Assembly (NCBI GenBank): GCA_034422355.1
Contig: DAOUJS010000200.1
Coordinates: forward strand, 1 to 64,000
Reading direction: 5' to 3'
From: CATOSP01 sp034422355
GTDB lineage: Bacteria > Chloroflexota > Dehalococcoidia > Lucifugimonadales > UBA3495
DNA length: 64,000 nucleotides
The first letter of the stretch is position 1; each line of letters opens with the position of its first letter. This document shows, piece after piece, positions 59,388 through 64,000 of the stretch. The position numbers were made by a program, and so were the translations under genes. A model generated the notes under the pieces. The model saw only the letters and a list, made by a program, of their open reading frames with translations. It was not told where the DNA came from and did not search any database.

Positions 59388-61679
59388 ATGACTCTGCACC
59401 ACCAGCCGGGCCAGTCATCCCCCCTTGAGGCCCCGGAGATTAACCCGGACTTCGCCGATGCCTTGGACCAACTGATTGGGGTGGCCAGGGGCGGTCATTC
59501 GGCCTCCAGCGAATTCTTCAACCCGCCCAACGAATGGCTCCTGGACCACGTATCCATACTCCAGGACCTTCCCCAGGAAGAGCAGGACCGGATCATCGAG
59601 GAAGCCCGGCGGGTTGAGAAGGAATCCGCGGAAGCCAACGCCGAGGGCCGGGCCGCCCGCCGCGCCTGGCCGGAGGTGGTCGTGCGCCTCGACAGCGGCG
59701 GTCTGGCGTTCTTCAGCCAGCTTGGAGTGGTGCGACGCCCGGACCTGACCCAGTACCTGGTGGACGGCTTTTCCAGGAACCGGGACGCCGAGGCGTTCAG
59801 CGCCGAGAACCAGTCCCTTTTCGCCGAGGTGATTCCACATATCACCGATTACATGAAGCGCAGCTTCGAGGCCGGGGAGACAATTGTCCAGTCCGACCGG
59901 CAGATATGCGACGCTCCGGGCCGCTCCTTCCACGCCCGCCAACTGCTGTTTGGCACCCGCTACATGCAGATTCCGATCATGTGGCGGCAACTGACCTTCG
60001 ATCTCCCGGAGGACCAGTTCACCGATTCGCCGGACATCCTGGAAGTTTCCATTCCCCACTGGCTGGAAGACCTGGGGCTGCCCGACGATCTGATTGCCCG
60101 CGTCCGGGAGGCCGGACTGCCGCAACTGGTGTTCAAGGCCCCCACCAGGGGACTATCCCTGCACCTGGGCTTCGACTATGTCGGCGAGCACAAGATGGGC
60201 CCCCTTTCCATAGCCATGTTCCTGGTGAAACAGAAGAAGGGGCTGGCCATACAAGCCGCCCTCAGCCTGGCAAGGGCCAAGACCCTGGCCGGGAACATGA
60301 AGAACACAGCCATGCTGACCATCGGGCCGTCCCTGCACGGCAAGAGCACCCTGACCATAATGATTGAACTGGCTCACAGCGAGCTTGCCCGGCATCTGAA
60401 CCTGGCGGAGGACCCCAACGAAGGCGTCTTCCCCATGAACGACGACATCATCCTGCTCCAACCCCTGGAGGACCCGGTCGAGGTACCACGCGGCGGGAAG
60501 ACCGTGCGGATCACTCACGGGATCGACGGGACCGAGAACAACTTCTACGCCATGCCATTCGGTCTCAATCAAGCCGAGGACCCCATAACTTACGAGGCCG
60601 TCCGCGGCACGAAGGAAGCGCCCAACGAACAGGAGACCCTGGAAAACGTGCCGGTGGATTTGGAACACGCTACGCCGGACTACCTGCAAAATCCGGTGCG
60701 AAACATGCGTGTCACTCTGTCCCGTCCCCGGCTGATCGCCAGGAAGGGGACACGGCACCTGATCGAGGAAATCACCGGAGGGGAACTGGACGACAGCGTT
60801 CACGTTCCGATGGAGAACACTGACCGCATATTCTGGCAGGCGGTGATGCGGCAGAACACCGTGATACCGCCCCTGCGCCGGGTTAACCTGGAGCAGTACA
60901 TCCGGGTGCTGATGTACGGCGAGGCGGTGCAGATGGGCGCGGCGGTGGGCGCTATCGGGCGTCCCTACGTCGAGTATTTCTCCGACCCGTTCATCATCGG
61001 CCTGGAAGACGAAAACGCCAACCTGATGTACGAGATACTGAAGCAGATACACGAAGGCGGAATGCCCCAGGAATACTACGTCTTCAATACCGGCGGAGTG
61101 GGTGCGGACGCCAACGAAGAAGCCAGCGGCGCACTTTACCGCAAGATTCCCCGGGAATTGACCCTGATGCTCCAGGAGGCGCTGCTCCGGGAGGCAGTGG
61201 AGTTCGAGCATGACCCGGCCCTCGGCTCAGACATAGCCGTGGCCGTCGTGAACCGCCAGGGGGAGAAGGTAGTAGACCTTCGTTCGGAGTGGATTCCCCG
61301 CGAGATTTACGGGACTCAGGAGTACAATCGCCGGATCGTAGAACTCAGCCACCGCCGTTACTACGGACGAGACTCCCGGGACAAGGCGGGTATCCTGCGC
61401 TACACCAAGGTGCACAACTCCATTATCGACTTGAACGACATTCCGCCTCCGTCGGACGAGCGGGAGTTGGCCTGGGTGCTGGGCTTCTACTGGAACGTGG
61501 ACCAGGCATACGACTCCCTGCCCCTACTGGCCGCCAACCGCGAGCAGGGGCAGCGCCCGGTAGCCGACGACCTGGCCTCAATATACCGGAAATTCGAGGA
61601 CGCCCTGGCACAGGGCCTGACCCTGCCCAGGGATAGCCAGGTTGCCCTGCGGGAGCTTGGCATAGGAAGCGGGAGCTGA
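59388..61679 (+). CDS. Divergent, long PEPCK-like (ATP-type) protein
   Basis: The 763-residue protein has a P-loop G-P-S-L-H-G-K-S (313-320), in the place of the PEPCK G-x-x-G-x-G-K-T loop, then M-N-D-D-I (near 352) like the kinase-2 motif. P-P-L-R-R-V-N-L-E-Q-Y near residue 497 matches P-P-x-x-x-L-x-x-x-Q-A of PEPCK. The N-terminal domain is longer than in the usual 530-residue enzymes. ATP-PEPCK makes PEP from oxaloacetate. Substitutions in the loops leave its activity open. No ribosome site is clear. Confidence 0.72.
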   Translation: MTLHHQPGQSSPLEAPEINPDFADALDQLIGVARGGHSASSEFFNPPNEWLLDHVSILQDLPQEEQDRIIEEARRVEKESAEANAEGRAARRAWPEVVVRLDSGGLAFFSQLGVVRRPDLTQYLVDGFSRNRDAEAFSAENQSLFAEVIPHITDYMKRSFEAGETIVQSDRQICDAPGRSFHARQLLFGTRYMQIPIMWRQLTFDLPEDQFTDSPDILEVSIPHWLEDLGLPDDLIARVREAGLPQLVFKAPTRGLSLHLGFDYVGEHKMGPLSIAMFLVKQKKGLAIQAALSLARAKTLAGNMKNTAMLTIGPSLHGKSTLTIMIELAHSELARHLNLAEDPNEGVFPMNDDIILLQPLEDPVEVPRGGKTVRITHGIDGTENNFYAMPFGLNQAEDPITYEAVRGTKEAPNEQETLENVPVDLEHATPDYLQNPVRNMRVTLSRPRLIARKGTRHLIEEITGGELDDSVHVPMENTDRIFWQAVMRQNTVIPPLRRVNLEQYIRVLMYGEAVQMGAAVGAIGRPYVEYFSDPFIIGLEDENANLMYEILKQIHEGGMPQEYYVFNTGGVGADANEEASGALYRKIPRELTLMLQEALLREAVEFEHDPALGSDIAVAVVNRQGEKVVDLRSEWIPREIYGTQEYNRRIVELSHRRYYGRDSRDKAGILRYTKVHNSIIDLNDIPPPSDERELAWVLGFYWNVDQAYDSLPLLAANREQGQRPVADDLASIYRKFEDALAQGLTLPRDSQVALRELGIGSGS

Positions 61680-61800
61680 TTCTGCAGCGCATCCGCATGC
61701 TCCATTGACCTGTCATCCTGCTACCGGCTGGGGACGGTCCCAGCCGCGGCGCCCCGGCCGGCACGGCGGTCCGGGGAGACGCTCTCAGGGGGGACAACCC

Positions 61801-62283
61801 TTGGGCGGAGAACCTTCCGGAAACCATCAGTCTGAGGAAGCCCCCTTCCCGAGGGTCGAGCGTTGGGGCAGTTGCCTGGCCCACTGTAGCACATTGATTA
61901 TCGGCGTTCCCCTTGCCTTCGTGATTGGCTTCCCTTGGTCGTTGGTCCTTTGCCCGGTGGCGGCATACATGATTTCCCGCTCTTTCCGGCGCCGGAGGAT
62001 GGCATGGGGCGCATTCCAGGCCATGCAGGCGTCGGTGGTGCAGTTGATGATATTCGTCTTCGCGGCCATTTCCACCCTGGGAGGCTTTTATCCCCAGTTC
62101 GCCTTCCTCATTGCGGGGTTGCTCTTCCTCTACTCCCTGGCCGGTGCGCTGGACTCCTTCCTCGGGTTTCACTTCCGCTACGTTGTCATTGGCCGGGTGC
62201 TGGAGCAGGTCTCGGCCGTCAACCTTGAACGGCCCGAACCGCGCCGCAGGTGGTTCGGTTGGGGGAACCGCGACGACGGTTAG
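61801..62283 (+). CDS. Membrane protein of unknown function
   Basis: The 160-residue protein has three or four membrane helices (about residues 28-58, 75-98 and 100-120) and a basic C-terminus R-R-R-W-F-G-W. It may be related to DUF4870-type proteins. I chose the TTG at 61801, because AGGGGGGA lies 7 bases upstream. Another TTG at 61705 would add 32 low-complexity residues. It lies 121 bases after the PEPCK-like gene. Confidence 0.6.
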   Translation: MGGEPSGNHQSEEAPFPRVERWGSCLAHCSTLIIGVPLAFVIGFPWSLVLCPVAAYMISRSFRRRRMAWGAFQAMQASVVQLMIFVFAAISTLGGFYPQFAFLIAGLLFLYSLAGALDSFLGFHFRYVVIGRVLEQVSAVNLERPEPRRRWFGWGNRDDG

Positions 62284-62433
62284 GTCTCAGTCCGCCCTGA
62301 CTCCGGGTCATGGATGATTTCTTGACACTTTGCGCGTATATTGGCCCTGGCATCCGGCGCTCCACGGGAGACATCAGCCCGATGCGGAGGCAGCCAACCC
62401 CGGCATTTCCACACCCAGGATTAGGGAGAAACG

Positions 62434-63657
62434 ATGATAGCTGGACTGATAGCCGGTGTTATCGCCGGGTCCATCGCCGCGATTGTCGCGTCGTTGGTGT
62501 CTCTGCCACTGCGGTCGCCGGTGGACAGCGTATTCAACACGGCCACTATTACCCTGGCGTCGCTGGCAGTGGGTATAGTGTCCGGGCTGCTCTGGGCGGC
62601 ATTGGACGGGAAGCCGCGGCGTATGCTGATATTCGACGCTGTTCTTGCAGTGGCGTTCATCGTCGTGGTGGCAATCGCCGCCGTCGGGAACTCAGTCCTG
62701 GAACGGCTTGCCTCATTCACCATTCCGTTGGCGGCCATAGTGTTCGTGCTGGTTGGGGTGTTGACTCCTTCCATGCGGGGCATATCGCCGGGCGTCTCCC
62801 GGGCGCTGGCCGTCATACTGCTCATCGCAGCGGTCGTCTTGGGAGCAGCATTGATGGGCCAGGGGGATACGGAGAGCGGAGAGCTATCGCTTCCCGAAAG
62901 GGTTGAATCTCCAACTCCGGCGGCCACGCAAGCTCCGACCCCGGCACCGGCGACACAACCGGCTGTTGAGACGCCACCAGACCCAAAATCCGAGGCCGCG
63001 GATGTAAGCCCGACTGCCACACAACCACCTGCGCCGGCAGCGACGAAGACAACGGAAACAGCAGCTTCTATGGACGTTGCCGATACTCCGCAGGTGGAGC
63101 AAGCGGACAACACGCCCGTTCAGCAGGCCACAGCACAGGAGGGCACGACTGGAGTTTACCTGGTAGGTGAGGGTTCGGAGATCACATTTACCGTCGGGGA
63201 GGTGCTGGCCCGGTCTCCGGCCCGCATCGAGGCAGTGATGCGCAGCACGGACCTTTCCGGGCAGATCAACATCGACGGAGGACCGTCAACCATTGAAGTC
63301 GATTTGCATACCCTGAGCAGTGACCAGCAGTACCGCGACCGGTATGTGCGCAGCCGCATGTTCCCGGACGATCCCATAGCGTCGTTCACAGTTGACAGCG
63401 TGGGGGACTTACCCCCCGAGTTCCACAGCGGAGCTGAATTTGAACGCCAGGTCAGCGGCACGCTGAGTCTGAAAGGCAAGGACTTCCCCCTGACCTTCGA
63501 TCTGAAGGTACGCAACGATGGGAACGCCCTGAACGTGCTTGGCAGCACGGTCGTTACATGGGAACAGTTGAAGATCCCCGTGCCCACGGCCCGGTCCGTG
63601 GTGTCCATCGAGGACGATATTCACGTGCGGATTCTGTTAGTAGCCGCTCAGCAATAG
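62434..63657 (+). CDS. YceI-family protein with an N-terminal membrane domain
   Basis: The 407-residue protein has four to five membrane helices in residues 1-145, then a Pro/Thr/Ala-rich linker (about 150-240) and a C-terminal YceI lipocalin-like domain. The domain has F-T-V-G-E-V near residue 257, Y-V-R-S-R-M-F near 306 and a final S-V-V-S-I-E-D-D-I-H-V. YceI binds polyisoprenoids in the periplasm. Here it is tethered, so it would work at the outer face of the membrane. GGGAG precedes the ATG. Confidence 0.85.
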   Translation: MIAGLIAGVIAGSIAAIVASLVSLPLRSPVDSVFNTATITLASLAVGIVSGLLWAALDGKPRRMLIFDAVLAVAFIVVVAIAAVGNSVLERLASFTIPLAAIVFVLVGVLTPSMRGISPGVSRALAVILLIAAVVLGAALMGQGDTESGELSLPERVESPTPAATQAPTPAPATQPAVETPPDPKSEAADVSPTATQPPAPAATKTTETAASMDVADTPQVEQADNTPVQQATAQEGTTGVYLVGEGSEITFTVGEVLARSPARIEAVMRSTDLSGQINIDGGPSTIEVDLHTLSSDQQYRDRYVRSRMFPDDPIASFTVDSVGDLPPEFHSGAEFERQVSGTLSLKGKDFPLTFDLKVRNDGNALNVLGSTVVTWEQLKIPVPTARSVVSIEDDIHVRILLVAAQQ

Positions 63658-63816
63658 GCGTAGACAGGATTGGGTGTCCACTAATGCTCGTTCAGGCTCA
63701 CGTAGACCCATAACCTGTAGGTGTGACGGCCAGAGGGTTTAGCACAATCACCGAAGGGGGATGCGCGTATGCGCCGGGCGTGGGCCTGAAGTTGCACACC
63801 AACTGACGAGGTCCGG

Positions 63817-64000
63817 ATGCGAGACACCGGGATTTTCTTCTGGGCGCTACCAGTTGCACGGGCAGTGGCGGGCTTCATCCTTGCTACGATGCTGGGCATC
63901 GCCGGAGGGTGGCTGGTCTTGATTTTCAACGCCATGACCGGCTACCCCTGGGCGTTCGGGTTTCACCAGAACCTCTACTTTGTTGGCATCGGGGTGGGCG
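63817..64000 (+). CDS. Partial membrane protein cut by the window edge
   Basis: An open frame from the ATG at 63817 (GAGG upstream) runs to the end of the window. The 61 visible residues have one clear helix (A-G-F-I-L-A-T-M-L-G-I-A-G-G-W-L-V-L) and the start of a second. The family is unknown. The 159-base gap before it shows nothing else that I can support. Confidence 0.55.
   Translation, partial: MRDTGIFFWALPVARAVAGFILATMLGIAGGWLVLIFNAMTGYPWAFGFHQNLYFVGIGVG

Noticed and set aside
1..64000. CRISPR arrays, tRNA, rRNA and transposase genes
   Set aside because: No regularly spaced repeats, no tRNA-like cloverleaf and no transposase-like coding region were recognised by eye in any gap.

Overview
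This window is a GC-rich bacterial chromosome segment with about 70 supportable genes on both strands, mostly in short operons. No rRNA, tRNA, CRISPR array, phage or transposase gene was seen. The gene mix suggests an aerobic heterotroph of the Chloroflexota, possibly SAR202/Dehalococcoidia-like: a luciferase-like F420-type oxidoreductase, BKACE, crotonase relatives, a thiolase-like/DUF35 pair, a DUF1501/DUF1800 pair, PspA with PspAA, an MqnA-like protein and a UGSC-family protein. The lineage is an inference from gene content and was not tested by a search.

Layout. 1-9.9 kb: a HEPN protein, BKACE, a MoaD/ThiS-like protein, a Gfo/Idh oxidoreductase, a copper-export operon (DUF1330, CopA, YHS), sodium-pump decarboxylase gamma and beta subunits, and a VapBC-type toxin-antitoxin pair. 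9.9-20 kb: an amidase operon, NudC with a coupled 40-residue membrane peptide, CrcB, VOC proteins, a PIN gene broken by an in-frame TGA, an MqnA-like protein and an M28-like protein that has lost its usual metal ligands. 20-28 kb: a DUF1800/DUF1501/NHL operon, zwf, and a two-gene operon containing a UGSC-family gene. In that gene the TGA of the UGSC motif is followed, after 11 nt, by a perfect 8-bp hairpin, so it is a selenoprotein candidate. The same frame also carries a TAA 14 sense codons earlier.

28-45 kb: a thiolase-like/DUF35 pair, then a PspA-PspAA membrane-stress locus close to a DUF4178-DUF350 pair. This resembles the enterobacterial yjfJKL set. Next is an unusual same-strand cluster: DUF3326, a membrane protein, a carboxynorspermidine decarboxylase-like PLP enzyme, a transglutaminase-like protein and a SecA paralogue. 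This cluster is the best candidate in the window for an undescribed system. 45-64 kb: an SMP-30 protein, a crotonase relative, a VWA protein, a cupin, an EmrAB-like exporter with a very long coiled-coil adaptor lipoprotein, a likely defence island (AAA ATPase/DUF4276 pair facing an MmeI-like type IIG restriction-modification enzyme), a luciferase-like oxidoreductase, a long divergent PEPCK-like protein and a membrane-anchored YceI protein.

No stretch longer than 300 bases lacks a gene. Intergenic regions carry promoters, terminators and one dispersed 20-bp palindrome. All functions are read from motifs and remembered family features. No database search was run, and residue positions are approximate.
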